Below are positions 6,984 to 14,920 of a stretch of 24,920 nt of DNA, piece by piece. Source of the stretch: CAZAOY01 sp964486925 (lineage in GTDB: Bacteria; Bacillota; Clostridia; Oscillospirales; Ruminococcaceae); NCBI GenBank assembly GCA_964486925.1, contig CAZAOY010000036.1, forward strand, positions 1 through 24,920, given 5' to 3'. The translations under genes were made by a program, and so were the position numbers. The notes below the pieces were generated by a model. That model made no database searches. It worked only from the letters and a program-made list of their open reading frames with translations, and was not told the origin of the DNA. How positions within the stretch are numbered: the stretch's first letter is position 1; every line of letters begins with the position of its first letter.

Positions 6984-8708
6984 TTACTGTGGAATTGAGA
7001 TATTGTCAATACCTTCTTGTTTTTCCTTGATAACATCATCGATACCAAGGCTCTTACAGGTCTTATCCCACTCGTTTACAAGCTTAGTAACCTCATCATC
7101 CGACTTCGCCACAAGCACCTTTGCCCAGAACTCACGTTCAGCATCTCGAATAGCCGGCATTTTACCTTCCTCAACAGGGCCCGCTAGATAGTAGTAATCC
7201 TTAGTAGGCACCATGTCTGGGTTGTACTTGCTACGGTATTCGCTCTGGTTTTCCCAACCCTTCTTGTTGTCCTCTCTAACAAGAGAAGGAGATTCCTCTC
7301 TAAGATCGGTGTAAGCAGGAAGGTTAAACACTAGCTGTGAGTAGTAGAACACACCATAAGCCGCCGCCTTGTTCCAGTCAAGATCGTTGGTCTTTTGTTT
7401 GAAATCGTCGGTAAATACAAACTTACCGTCAGCGTTAAATTCGTAGGTCACACCTTCGATACCCGCCTGTGTTAACATCTGTCCGTCCTTAGTTGAAAGA
7501 TAATCCATAACCGCAAGTACATGTCTAAGTGATTCTTCATCAACAGTCTTGCTAATGATTAGAGATGACCAACAACCAATCCAGTTTGTCCATTCCTTAA
7601 CACGTGTAGCCTTTATCGCCTCGTTGTTGTAGATAGGAGGGATAACAGAGTACATAATGTCAGGAACATCAGCCTTAGCGTTGTCAGAGTAGGTGTTCAT
7701 ATCCCACCAAGGTACATTCATACCACCGGCTCTTCCCGAAGAGATCTTCTCTTGAACCTGCGCCGCCTTTAGAGTAAGCGCTTCCTTGTCGATATACCCT
7801 TCTCTGTAAAGCTTGCTAACATACTTAGCCGCTTCCATTAGCTCTGGGCTGTTTGTAAATCTGTAGTTTTTAACCTTAAAATTATCATTAAAATCAAAAG
7901 GAAGCTCATGTCCGCCAAACGGCATAAACGGTTCGTATAGAGAATGGATACCACCTAGATTTTCACCAAGCACATAAGGTATAACCGCTTGATCGTTAAC
8001 CTTAATCTCCTCTTTACAGCGCTTAAAGTAGGTGTAAAGCTCATCGCTGTTCTTTGGATAATCCATACCAAGCTTAGCTAAGAAATCCTCCCTAAGCATA
8101 AGTCCGTGCGGCGCTTCATTAATAACATCGTTACCACGACCGGTCTGTGTAGGTACAAAGTAGTTAGTACCGTTAACGTTAAATAGCTGTAGCTCCGGCT
8201 TTAGTAGCTCATATAGATTAGGGTAATCCTTGATAATAGTACCGATATCCCAGATCTTTCCGCTGTCACCAAGCTTTTGATAGATGTTTTTGGTGTAGGC
8301 GTCAGAACCGCCGAAGAAGAAGTCCGGCACCTCGTTTGAAGCCATCATAAGGTTTAGCTTTTGGTTGTAGTCATCCCCTGTCGGTACAGTCATAGGGGTG
8401 TACTCCATAGTTAGATTAGTCCTCTTTGCAATCTCCGGAGCAATAATGTCCTTGTCCTTTTCAGGCCCAGTCCACCCCTGCTCAAACCAGGTGATATTTA
8501 CGGTATGGGTCTTTTCAAACTCCTTGTAGGTCGAAGCCAGCTCGGGAACATCCCCCTTAGCCTCCTCTGAAGCCTGTGACGAATCGGTACTGCTTGAAGA
8601 CGCAGTAGAAGATGAATCATCACTAAATACGCCACAACCGGTCAGCGTTCCAGCTGTAACGATAGCGGCAAGTACTAAAGATAGTACCTTTTTGCTTTTT
8701 AACAACAT
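6984..8708 (-). CDS. Extracellular solute-binding lipoprotein of a sugar ABC importer (LplA/YtcQ type)
   Basis: A 574-residue family-1 extracellular solute-binding protein. A lipoprotein signal peptide (K4, K6, K7, then a hydrophobic stretch) ends in the lipobox TLTGC, so C25 is lipidated and anchors the protein outside the membrane. A Ser-rich linker (about 31-48) follows before the ligand-binding domain. Length and features match the large LplA/YtcQ-type binding proteins that capture oligosaccharides or their derivatives, rather than the 420-residue MalE type. Start: GGAGGAAAGATT directly before ATG. It lies 62 bp downstream of the second permease gene and is followed by a stem-loop. The ligand cannot be told from sequence; the neighbouring catabolic enzymes suggest a plant- or host-glycan fragment (inference). 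Confidence 0.93.
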   Translation of the reverse strand: MLLKSKKVLSLVLAAIVTAGTLTGCGVFSDDSSSTASSSSTDSSQASEEAKGDVPELASTYKEFEKTHTVNITWFEQGWTGPEKDKDIIAPEIAKRTNLTMEYTPMTVPTGDDYNQKLNLMMASNEVPDFFFGGSDAYTKNIYQKLGDSGKIWDIGTIIKDYPNLYELLKPELQLFNVNGTNYFVPTQTGRGNDVINEAPHGLMLREDFLAKLGMDYPKNSDELYTYFKRCKEEIKVNDQAVIPYVLGENLGGIHSLYEPFMPFGGHELPFDFNDNFKVKNYRFTNSPELMEAAKYVSKLYREGYIDKEALTLKAAQVQEKISSGRAGGMNVPWWDMNTYSDNAKADVPDIMYSVIPPIYNNEAIKATRVKEWTNWIGCWSSLIISKTVDEESLRHVLAVMDYLSTKDGQMLTQAGIEGVTYEFNADGKFVFTDDFKQKTNDLDWNKAAAYGVFYYSQLVFNLPAYTDLREESPSLVREDNKKGWENQSEYRSKYNPDMVPTKDYYYLAGPVEEGKMPAIRDAEREFWAKVLVAKSDDEVTKLVNEWDKTCKSLGIDDVIKEKQEGIDNISIPQ

Positions 8709-8770
8709 AATCTTTCCTCCATTATTTGTTTAGTAAATGTTTAATGCACAAAGGGTCACCCCTAGATACA

Positions 8771-9670
8771 CTAACCTTTTACAGAGCCTACCATCATTCC
8801 CTTGATAAAGTATTTCTGCGCGAATGGATATATCATAAATATAGGAACGATAGTTATAACTAACATCGCCATCTTTAAGGACTCTGGGGTAATCGCAATC
8901 TTTTTAACCATCGCCCCCGCCGCATTTAGGTTCTTGCCCTTAAAGAACGCCATAATATCCGCACCCTGTAGTATGTTAAGTAACAGGGTCTGCATTGGCC
9001 AAAGCCTTGAGTTTGATACCATGATAGTACCGTCTAACCAGTCGTTCCAGTGGGCAATACCTGTCAGTAGCCCAATAGTAGCGAGCGACGGTAACGACAG
9101 CGGCATAATAAGCTTCCAGAAGATGGTAAAGTACCCCGCCCCGTCAAGCTGTGCGCTCTCCTCCAAAGCAGGCGGAAACTCACTCATACTGGTTCTAAGC
9201 AGTAGTATGTAGAAGGATACCGCAATCGCAGGGATTATGTAAACCCAGATGGTGTTGGTAATCCCAATCCCTTTACAGATTAGGTAGTAAGGGATAATCC
9301 CGCCCCCAAAGTACATAGGAACGATGATAATCCAGTTAAATACCTTTCTAAACGGTAGATCCTTTTTGGTAAGCGCATATGCATACATGCTGTTTACAAT
9401 CATCGAAAGAGCGATACCCGAAACGGTTCTGATAACCGAGATTAAAAAGCTTCCAAGCAGACGCTTATCCTGAAACAGCGTTGCATAGTTGTCGAGTGTC
9501 CAAACCCTAGGCCAGAAGTAGATCCCACCACGCATAGCGTCCTTACCGTCATTAAGCGATAGAATTATTACATATAGGAAGGGATACAAACAGATAAACG
9601 CATAAACCGCCATTAAGGTAACGTTAAAAAAATCAAATACCCTTTCGCCTTTGCTAGACTTAATCTTCAT
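8771..9670 (-). CDS. Sugar ABC importer permease, LplC/YtcP type
   Basis: A 299-residue inner-membrane permease with about six membrane helices (first about 14-38, last ending near 290). The cytoplasmic EAA loop that docks the ATPase is at about 169-190 (EESAQLDGAGYFTIFWKLIMP). It pairs with the permease encoded 11 bp upstream to form the translocation channel for the substrate delivered by the lipoprotein. Start: AAGGAGG 6 nt before ATG, an ideal signal. No ATPase gene lies in the locus, which is normal for this family because a shared MsmX/MsmK-type ATPase usually serves several importers (known for the family, not visible here). Confidence 0.94.
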   Translation of the reverse strand: MKIKSSKGERVFDFFNVTLMAVYAFICLYPFLYVIILSLNDGKDAMRGGIYFWPRVWTLDNYATLFQDKRLLGSFLISVIRTVSGIALSMIVNSMYAYALTKKDLPFRKVFNWIIIVPMYFGGGIIPYYLICKGIGITNTIWVYIIPAIAVSFYILLLRTSMSEFPPALEESAQLDGAGYFTIFWKLIMPLSLPSLATIGLLTGIAHWNDWLDGTIMVSNSRLWPMQTLLLNILQGADIMAFFKGKNLNAAGAMVKKIAITPESLKMAMLVITIVPIFMIYPFAQKYFIKGMMVGSVKG

Positions 9671-9681
9671 AGGTTACCTCC

Positions 9682-10599
9682 TTATATAATAGATTCTTGC
9701 TTAAAGCGTTTTGAGATGTAGTTGGTCAGTAGGAACAACCCTAAAGCAACCACCGACTTAAATGCACCTAAAGCCGCCCCGATGGATAGATCCCCGATAT
9801 TCCCAGTAGTAAGCGTTCTAAGCACCGCCGTATCAAGGATATCCGCAATGTCACGTACCGCAAGGTTAGACATTGTCCAAAGCTGGTCAAACCCCGCATT
9901 AAGAAGCCCCGCCGAGTTTAGGATAAACAGTAGCACAATGGTGTTCTTTAAGCTAGGCAGTGTAATATGTATAACCTGTTTAAATCGGCTCGCCCCGTCA
10001 ATCATCGCCGCCTCATAATGCTCTGTCGGGATGGAGGACATGGTCGCCATATAGAATATAGTGCTGTACCCTAACCCCTTCCAGAGGTCGGTAAGGATGA
10101 TAATCGGATAGAATAGCTCCTTGCTCTGCATAAATAATACAGGCTCTTGCAGTAACCCAACCGACATAAGCATATTGTTTACCACGCCGTTTTCGGATAA
10201 TAAGCTGTACCAAACCCCCGCAACGATAACCCACGAAACGAAGTTTGGCAGATAGATAGCCGTTTGAATGTTCTTACGAAACAGGCTGCTTGATAGCTCA
10301 TTTAGCAGGATAGACACAATAATCGGTAACGGAAACCCGATTAACAGCTTTAACGAGCTTATAACTATAGTATTTCTAAGCGCTCGCCCGAATACAGGGG
10401 AGCTAAACACCCTAACAAAGTTATCAAACCCAACCCACTCACTGCCGAAAAACCCCGAAACAGGGTCATACTTTTGAAATACCATAATAAGCCCGCCCAT
10501 AGGAGCGTAAGCAAATACAGCAAACAAAATTACACCAGGCAGTAAAAACAGATACAACGTCTTATACTTCTTAAGAAGTCTTAATGTTTCACCTTTCAC
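9682..10599 (-). CDS. Sugar ABC importer permease, LplB/YtcP-partner type
   Basis: A 305-residue permease with six predicted membrane helices. The first follows a basic N-terminus (about 12-36), and the EAA loop is at 196-213 (EAAMIDGASRFKQVIHIT). The start codon is GTG, with GGGAGG 11 nt upstream. It is the first gene of the minus-strand operon, about 30 nt from the predicted transcription start. With the second permease and the lipoprotein it makes a complete importer apart from the ATPase. Confidence 0.93.
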   Translation of the reverse strand: MKGETLRLLKKYKTLYLFLLPGVILFAVFAYAPMGGLIMVFQKYDPVSGFFGSEWVGFDNFVRVFSSPVFGRALRNTIVISSLKLLIGFPLPIIVSILLNELSSSLFRKNIQTAIYLPNFVSWVIVAGVWYSLLSENGVVNNMLMSVGLLQEPVLFMQSKELFYPIIILTDLWKGLGYSTIFYMATMSSIPTEHYEAAMIDGASRFKQVIHITLPSLKNTIVLLFILNSAGLLNAGFDQLWTMSNLAVRDIADILDTAVLRTLTTGNIGDLSIGAALGAFKSVVALGLFLLTNYISKRFKQESII

Positions 10600-10635
10600 C
10601 TATTTATAAACCTCCCTTTACACTTTATACATACA

Positions 10636-10664
10636 AGTATAACAGTTTTTTTACTATCTGTCAT
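10636..10664 (-). promoter_or_regulatory. Sigma-A promoter of the sugar importer operon
   Basis: On the minus strand, -35 ATGACA (10659-10664), a 17-bp spacer and -10 TATACT (10636-10641). It lies about 37 bp before the GTG start of the first permease gene and gives a short leader. Confidence 0.75.
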
Positions 10665-10683
10665 TGTATTTTTTCTATTTGTT

Positions 10684-10700
10684 TGTGGACTATTTCCACA
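10684..10700. promoter_or_regulatory. Inverted repeat upstream of the importer promoter, candidate operator
   Basis: TGTGGA-N5-TCCACA, a perfect 6-bp dyad, sits about 20 bp upstream of the -35 box of the importer operon, where an activator would bind. Which protein binds is unknown. YesN-type AraC regulators usually use direct rather than inverted repeats, so another regulator is possible. Confidence 0.45.
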
Positions 10701-10937
10701 TCTTTATAACAAATACCTAAAAAACATATAGCAAAAAATGTTATTATGACGCAAATTAATAAAAAATAATTTCCATCTTCCGACACCTATAAACGATAAC
10801 GTTACCATGCGACAACTTCAAGCCACTAAAAAACATATTATATAAGTACACTCCCGCTTGCAGATCCTGAACACCCAAAATCCACCTAACTTTCATCTAA
10901 TTCATGAAAAATATTCCAACTTATTTCATAAAAACTA

Positions 10938-10966
10938 TTGAAACCCAAGATATTTTATGGTATAAT
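10938..10966 (+). promoter_or_regulatory. Sigma-A promoter of the chemoreceptor gene
   Basis: -35 TTGAAA (10938-10943), a 17-bp spacer and a perfect -10 TATAAT (10961-10966). Transcription should start near 10973, leaving a leader of about 175 nt before the chemoreceptor ATG. Confidence 0.85.
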
Positions 10967-11076
10967 TTACATGTTGTTCTTTCTTAGATAGGAAAAAGCC
11001 TTTAACTATCTTCGCAAAGAATTAACAGTACCTAAATTCAGCTTTGACAAACCATCTAAAGAGCAAAGATTTAAAC

Positions 11077-11145
11077 ATGGCAAAACCTAAAGCAACAAGC
11101 GTAATCGATCTATTTAATGCAGATAACACAAAAGAGAGGGTATGA
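11077..11145 (+). CDS. Possible 22-residue leader peptide (doubtful)
   Basis: A 22-codon frame, MAKPKATSVIDLFNADNTKE plus RV, lies in the leader of the chemoreceptor mRNA and ends 4 nt before the chosen chemoreceptor ATG. Its composition is protein-like, and the start loosely resembles the N-terminus of ParB-type proteins, so it could be a relic of a displaced gene. No strong ribosome binding site precedes it (GAGCAAAG at best). Whether it is translated cannot be judged from one sequence. Confidence 0.3.
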   Translation: MAKPKATSVIDLFNADNTKERV

Positions 11146-11149
11146 CAGT

Positions 11150-13243
11150 ATGAAAAAAAGTATTCGGTTAATGGTACTCGTTCCAACAATTATTGCAATG
11201 CTACTTGGTACTAGCCTGCAAACGGCAGTTTTATCCCTTCGCACCTACAACAACTCAAAGGAAAACGCGGTTGAAATCATGGATAAAACTGTTGACAACT
11301 ATGCAAAGGATTTTGAGGCAATAGGCATAAAGGTTAACGCAACCAGCAAAACCTTGGCAGCAGGACTTACCGAGCTTGTCAACACAGAAGATGCAAGAAA
11401 AAAAGCTGTTGCATTCTTGTCAACTCTTGTAAAAGACAACAGCTTAATTACCGGAATAGGTACGGCTTGGGAACCAAATGCATTTGACGGCAAAGACAGT
11501 GAATTTGTAGGCAGTGACTATCACGACCAATCGGGACGGTTTGTTCCTTATGTTTACAGAGATGGTAGTAATATTAATGTTGAAGCAATGGCAGACTACG
11601 ATGACCCCGTTATCAGTGAATGGTACTATAAAGCTAAGAATGAAAAAAAATCTTTTGTACTTGAGCCATATCTTTTTCCTGTTGGTGGTACTGATGTGCT
11701 TGTCTATACAATTGTATCACCCATCCTTGATACAACAGGAAAATTCCTCGGAATGTGCGGTATCGATATCGCTATTGGGGATATCTCCAAAAAAGTAGCG
11801 TCTGAAAAAATTTATGACGACGGCCATATTATCGTTACCGATAGCACAGGGCGAATCTTGGCGCATAAGGATGATTCGCTTATCCTAAAGGACTATAAAG
11901 AGCTTGATATTGGCGCATATAAAAACCAACTGGACGCAACATTAAAGAGTGGAGAAAAATTTCATGTAGAGGCAAAAAATTTCGGAAATTACATAAGCGC
12001 AACGGTTGCCGATATCTCGATAGAAAATGAGGGTATAAACTGGCTTATCGTAGGAATTACACCGATTAGTACAGTTTTTGCAAGCGCTAATAGCCTAATG
12101 TGGATAACAATTGTTCTAGGGTTTTCGCAGGTACTTATCGCTGCAATCTTTGTTTTCTTTATAATAAATTCACAGCTAAAGCCAATAAAATCCCTGCAAA
12201 AAGCGGCTGAACAGATGGCGAAGGGTAAACTCGGTATAGCTATTAATGTAAACAGCGAAAACGAGCTTGGACAGCTTGGAAACAGCCTAAACACCGTTGT
12301 CAAAACGCTCCACTCCTATGTTAATGACATTTCAAGGGTAACAAGCAAAATTGCAAACGGTGATATGCGTGTGGATATTTCACTTGACTATGTCGGCGAC
12401 TTCTCCCCGATTAAATCATCAATGCTAGAGATTAAAGACGCGCTTAATAATATGCTTTTGGAGATTAACGGTGCGAGCGCTCTTCTTTTTGAAAAATCCG
12501 CCCAAATTTCAAACAGCTCTACCCAGCTTGCAAAAAGCTCAAATCAACAATCATCCTCGGTAGAGGAGCTTTCAGCAACCATTTCACAAATTCTTATCCA
12601 TCTAAAAGAAAATGCTAAAAATGCCGAAACAGCTAGCAAGATGGCTCACGACGCAACAGTCGGCGTTAACGAAGGTAACGATAAAATGAACGAAATGATG
12701 CGCTCTATGGAAGAGATTGCAAACGTTTCGCAAGAGGTTGGCAAAATTGTTAAAGCCATCGACGATATCGCATTTCAAACCAACATCTTGGCACTCAACG
12801 CGGCGGTCGAGGCAGCAAGAGCAGGATCAGCCGGAAAAGGATTTGCGGTTGTTGCGGACGAAGTTAGAAACCTCGCAAGCAAATCCGCGGAAGCCGCCAA
12901 AAGCACAACATCTCTTATTGAAAGCACAATAAATGCTGTTTCCCGTGGCTCTACAGTTGCAAATGAAACCGCAAACTCGCTGTCGGTCATTGTGTCCAAA
13001 ACAATTAGCATAAGCGAGCTTATCAATACCATATATAAGGTGGAAAACGAGGAAGCAACCTCGGTTGAGGAGGTGGCAAAAGGCGTTGAAAGCATAACAC
13101 AGATTGTCTGCCAAAATGCCGCTATAGCACAAGAAAGCAGTAGCGCAAGTACTGAGCTTACAGCGCAAGCAGGCACACTAAAAGACCTTGTTGGTAGTTT
13201 TAATTTAGAAGATACCAAGTCGTCGCAAAAAAATAGGTATTAA
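11150..13243 (+). CDS. Methyl-accepting chemotaxis protein with dCache sensor
   Basis: A 697-residue transmembrane chemoreceptor. The first membrane helix is about 7-30, then a periplasmic-side dCache-type sensing region (about 35-305; WYYKAKN at 158-164 and GMCGIDIAI at 201-209 fit the fold). A second helix is about 317-340, with a HAMP domain (about 341-393). A cytoplasmic coiled-coil signalling domain has the hairpin tip near 536-580 (DDIAFQTNILALNAAVEAAR). It should control CheA and hence swimming toward a small-molecule ligand, which is unknown. I chose the ATG at 11150 because AGAGAGGG lies 9 nt upstream; an in-frame ATG at 11117 has no such signal. Base composition is lower in GC than the next genes (24/60 in one sampled line against 34/60 and 40/60), suggesting separate origin. 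It is monocistronic, with its own promoter and a terminator-like hairpin. Confidence 0.95.
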   Translation: MKKSIRLMVLVPTIIAMLLGTSLQTAVLSLRTYNNSKENAVEIMDKTVDNYAKDFEAIGIKVNATSKTLAAGLTELVNTEDARKKAVAFLSTLVKDNSLITGIGTAWEPNAFDGKDSEFVGSDYHDQSGRFVPYVYRDGSNINVEAMADYDDPVISEWYYKAKNEKKSFVLEPYLFPVGGTDVLVYTIVSPILDTTGKFLGMCGIDIAIGDISKKVASEKIYDDGHIIVTDSTGRILAHKDDSLILKDYKELDIGAYKNQLDATLKSGEKFHVEAKNFGNYISATVADISIENEGINWLIVGITPISTVFASANSLMWITIVLGFSQVLIAAIFVFFIINSQLKPIKSLQKAAEQMAKGKLGIAINVNSENELGQLGNSLNTVVKTLHSYVNDISRVTSKIANGDMRVDISLDYVGDFSPIKSSMLEIKDALNNMLLEINGASALLFEKSAQISNSSTQLAKSSNQQSSSVEELSATISQILIHLKENAKNAETASKMAHDATVGVNEGNDKMNEMMRSMEEIANVSQEVGKIVKAIDDIAFQTNILALNAAVEAARAGSAGKGFAVVADEVRNLASKSAEAAKSTTSLIESTINAVSRGSTVANETANSLSVIVSKTISISELINTIYKVENEEATSVEEVAKGVESITQIVCQNAAIAQESSSASTELTAQAGTLKDLVGSFNLEDTKSSQKNRY

Positions 13244-13278
13244 AGCAAGCTATTAGCGGTAACTAAGCAGGATAATAA

Positions 13279-13302
13279 AGCGGTGGGCTTATCTCCACCG
13301 CT
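13279..13302 (+). terminator. Probable intrinsic terminator after the chemoreceptor gene
   Basis: An 8-bp GC-rich stem, AGCGGTGG with CCACCGCT, around an 8-nt loop, followed by CTTTGTT, 35 bp past the stop codon. The U tract is short, so efficiency is uncertain. Confidence 0.7.
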
Positions 13303-13415
13303 CTTTGTTAACCCATTGGCGGATAATCTAAAGGTTTTAGAAAGATACACATCGCAACAAAGCTTAATGTCTACTGTCTGTATGCGAATTAGTATAAAAT
13401 ATCAATAAAAAATTA

Positions 13416-13428
13416 CAATTAATAATTG
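13416..13428. promoter_or_regulatory. Dyad CAATTA-A-TAATTG overlapping the -35 box, candidate operator
   Basis: A perfect 6-bp inverted repeat around one base; its right arm overlaps the first bases of the -35 hexamer. A repressor bound here would block the polymerase. The binding protein is not identifiable. Confidence 0.4.
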
Positions 13429-13454
13429 ACTTTTTCCATAAACAGTGCTACAAT
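13426..13454 (+). promoter_or_regulatory. Sigma-A promoter of the GH13/dehydratase operon
   Basis: -35 TTGACT (13426-13431), a 17-bp spacer and -10 TACAAT (13449-13454). The predicted start is near 13461, giving a leader of about 97 nt. Confidence 0.85.
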
Positions 13455-13480
13455 ACAGGTATTGTACTATCCTGTTAAAC

Positions 13481-13508
13481 GGCGGTATCACAAGCTGTAA
13501 CTACCGCC
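13481..13508 (+). promoter_or_regulatory. Leader hairpin in the GH13 operon mRNA
   Basis: GGCGGTA (13481-13487) pairs with TACCGCC (13502-13508) around a 14-nt loop, about 20 nt into the predicted transcript. No U tract follows, so it is not a terminator. It may stabilise the mRNA end or mark a DNA-binding site downstream of the start. Confidence 0.45.
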
Positions 13509-13557
13509 AAACGAAAAGCATTATCACAAAACTTTTACAAAAGATGGGAGCAAATCT

Positions 13558-14877
13558 ATGGACACTATTATGGACAACAGCGTTTTCTACCATATCTACC
13601 CTCTAGGATTTTGTGGAGCACCCCTTAGTAACGACAACCAAACGATACCCCGAATCAAAAAGGTAACCGACTGGATACCACATATCAAACAGCTAGGGGC
13701 GGACGCAGTCTACTTCGGCCCCGTGTTCTCCTCCGATAACCACGGCTACGACACCCGCGACTACGCTACGATCGACTGCCGACTCGGTAGCAACAAGGAC
13801 TTTAAAGCGGTCTGCGACAGCCTTCACCAAAGCGGTATCAAGATGGTGGTTGACGGTGTGTTTAACCATGTAGGCCGCGGGTTTTGGGCATTTACCGACG
13901 TTTTGCAAAACCGTGAAGGCTCACCCTACAAGGACTGGTTTAACATCTCATTCGACGGCAACTCCCCCTACAACGACCGACTGTGGTACGAGGGATGGGA
14001 GGGTCACTACGAGCTTGTAAAGCTAAACCTACGTAACCAAAACGTGGTAGACCACCTGTTCTGGGCGATCGGGCAGTGGATCGAGCAGTTTAACATCGAC
14101 GGTATCCGCCTAGACGTCGCCTACCTTCTGGATAGAGATTTTATGCGAAGCCTTAAAGCCTTCTGCCGCTCTAAAAAGAGTGACTTCTTCCTAATAGGCG
14201 AGATGTTGTTCGGCGACTACAACCAGATTGTAAACGAGGAGATGTTAGACAGCTGTACCAACTACGAGGGATATAAAAGCCTCTATTCCGCCTTTAACTC
14301 GCTAAATATGTTCGAGGTCGTCCACTCGCTAAACCGCCAGTACGGCCCAGAAAACTGGACACTATATAAAGGCAAACACCTGCTAACCTTCTTAGACAAC
14401 CACGACGTCAGCCGAATAGGTACTATCCTAACCGACAAAAATCACCTCCCGCTAGCCTATGGGATGTTGTTTTTACAGCCTGGAATCCCTTGTATCTACT
14501 ACGGCAGTGAATGGGGCGCACAGGGAGCAAAACAGAACGGCGACCCCGCCCTTCGCCCATCCTTCGACAACCCAATCGAGAATGACCTCACCGCTTTTAT
14601 CTCAAAGCTTGCTAACATAAGAAAATCTCACAAAGCCATAACCCACGGCGGTTTCTCCCCCCTTGCCCTTACAAACAAGCAGACGGTATTCCTGCGTGAA
14701 TACCAAGGTGAGCGGATTATCGGAGCAATAAACGCCGACCACGGATCATACAAAACCGACCTAAACCTGCGTGACGTAACACTACAAAATCTCCTAACAG
14801 GGGAAGAAGCCCGCCATAACGGTACTGTAGCGTTAGACATGCCGCCATACAGCTTTAACTGCTATAAGATAATATAG
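13558..14877 (+). CDS. GH13 alpha-amylase-family glycoside hydrolase
   Basis: A 439-residue cytoplasmic enzyme (no signal peptide) of glycoside hydrolase family 13. All four conserved regions are present: DGVFNH (99-104); GIRLDVAY with nucleophile D186; LIGEM with acid/base E215; and FLDNHDVSR with H282 and transition-state stabiliser D283. A short C-terminal beta domain ends the chain. It is shorter than secreted amylases or neopullulanases (500-600 residues) and lacks their N-terminal domain, so it probably acts on imported maltodextrins or another alpha-glucoside. Precise specificity cannot be read from sequence. Start: GGGAG 7 nt before ATG. It is the first gene of an operon with a dehydratase 43 bp downstream. 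Confidence 0.93.
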   Translation: MDTIMDNSVFYHIYPLGFCGAPLSNDNQTIPRIKKVTDWIPHIKQLGADAVYFGPVFSSDNHGYDTRDYATIDCRLGSNKDFKAVCDSLHQSGIKMVVDGVFNHVGRGFWAFTDVLQNREGSPYKDWFNISFDGNSPYNDRLWYEGWEGHYELVKLNLRNQNVVDHLFWAIGQWIEQFNIDGIRLDVAYLLDRDFMRSLKAFCRSKKSDFFLIGEMLFGDYNQIVNEEMLDSCTNYEGYKSLYSAFNSLNMFEVVHSLNRQYGPENWTLYKGKHLLTFLDNHDVSRIGTILTDKNHLPLAYGMLFLQPGIPCIYYGSEWGAQGAKQNGDPALRPSFDNPIENDLTAFISKLANIRKSHKAITHGGFSPLALTNKQTVFLREYQGERIIGAINADHGSYKTDLNLRDVTLQNLLTGEEARHNGTVALDMPPYSFNCYKII

Positions 14878-14920
14878 CAACAATAGACAGAATAAAATTT
14901 AGCGATAAAAGAGGGATTAT

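Larger units (their letters stand above)
10600..11149. other. Divergent AT-rich control region between importer operon and chemoreceptor gene
   Basis: About 550 bp without a firm gene. It contains the minus-strand importer promoter (10636-10664), an inverted repeat (10684-10700), the plus-strand promoter (10938-10966), a leader hairpin (AGATAG 10986-10991 with CTATCT 11006-11011) and one doubtful 22-codon frame (11077-11145). It is visibly more AT-rich than the flanking genes. No tRNA or known riboswitch motif was recognised. Confidence 0.75.
13303..13557. promoter_or_regulatory. Promoter region of the GH13/dehydratase operon
   Basis: With the preceding terminator this fills the 314-bp gap between genes. 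It holds a dyad overlapping the -35 box (13416-13428), the promoter (13426-13454), a leader hairpin (13481-13508) and a GGGAG ribosome binding site 7 nt before the ATG at 13558. No gene seen. Confidence 0.7.

Noticed and set aside
10973..11149. Cyclic di-GMP riboswitch upstream of the chemoreceptor, a common arrangement in Clostridia
   Set aside because: I could not find the conserved core motifs of the class I aptamer in the leader.
11117..11149. Earlier chemoreceptor start at 11117
   Set aside because: The extra 11 residues precede a typical basic N-terminus plus membrane helix, and the good ribosome binding site lies after this ATG.
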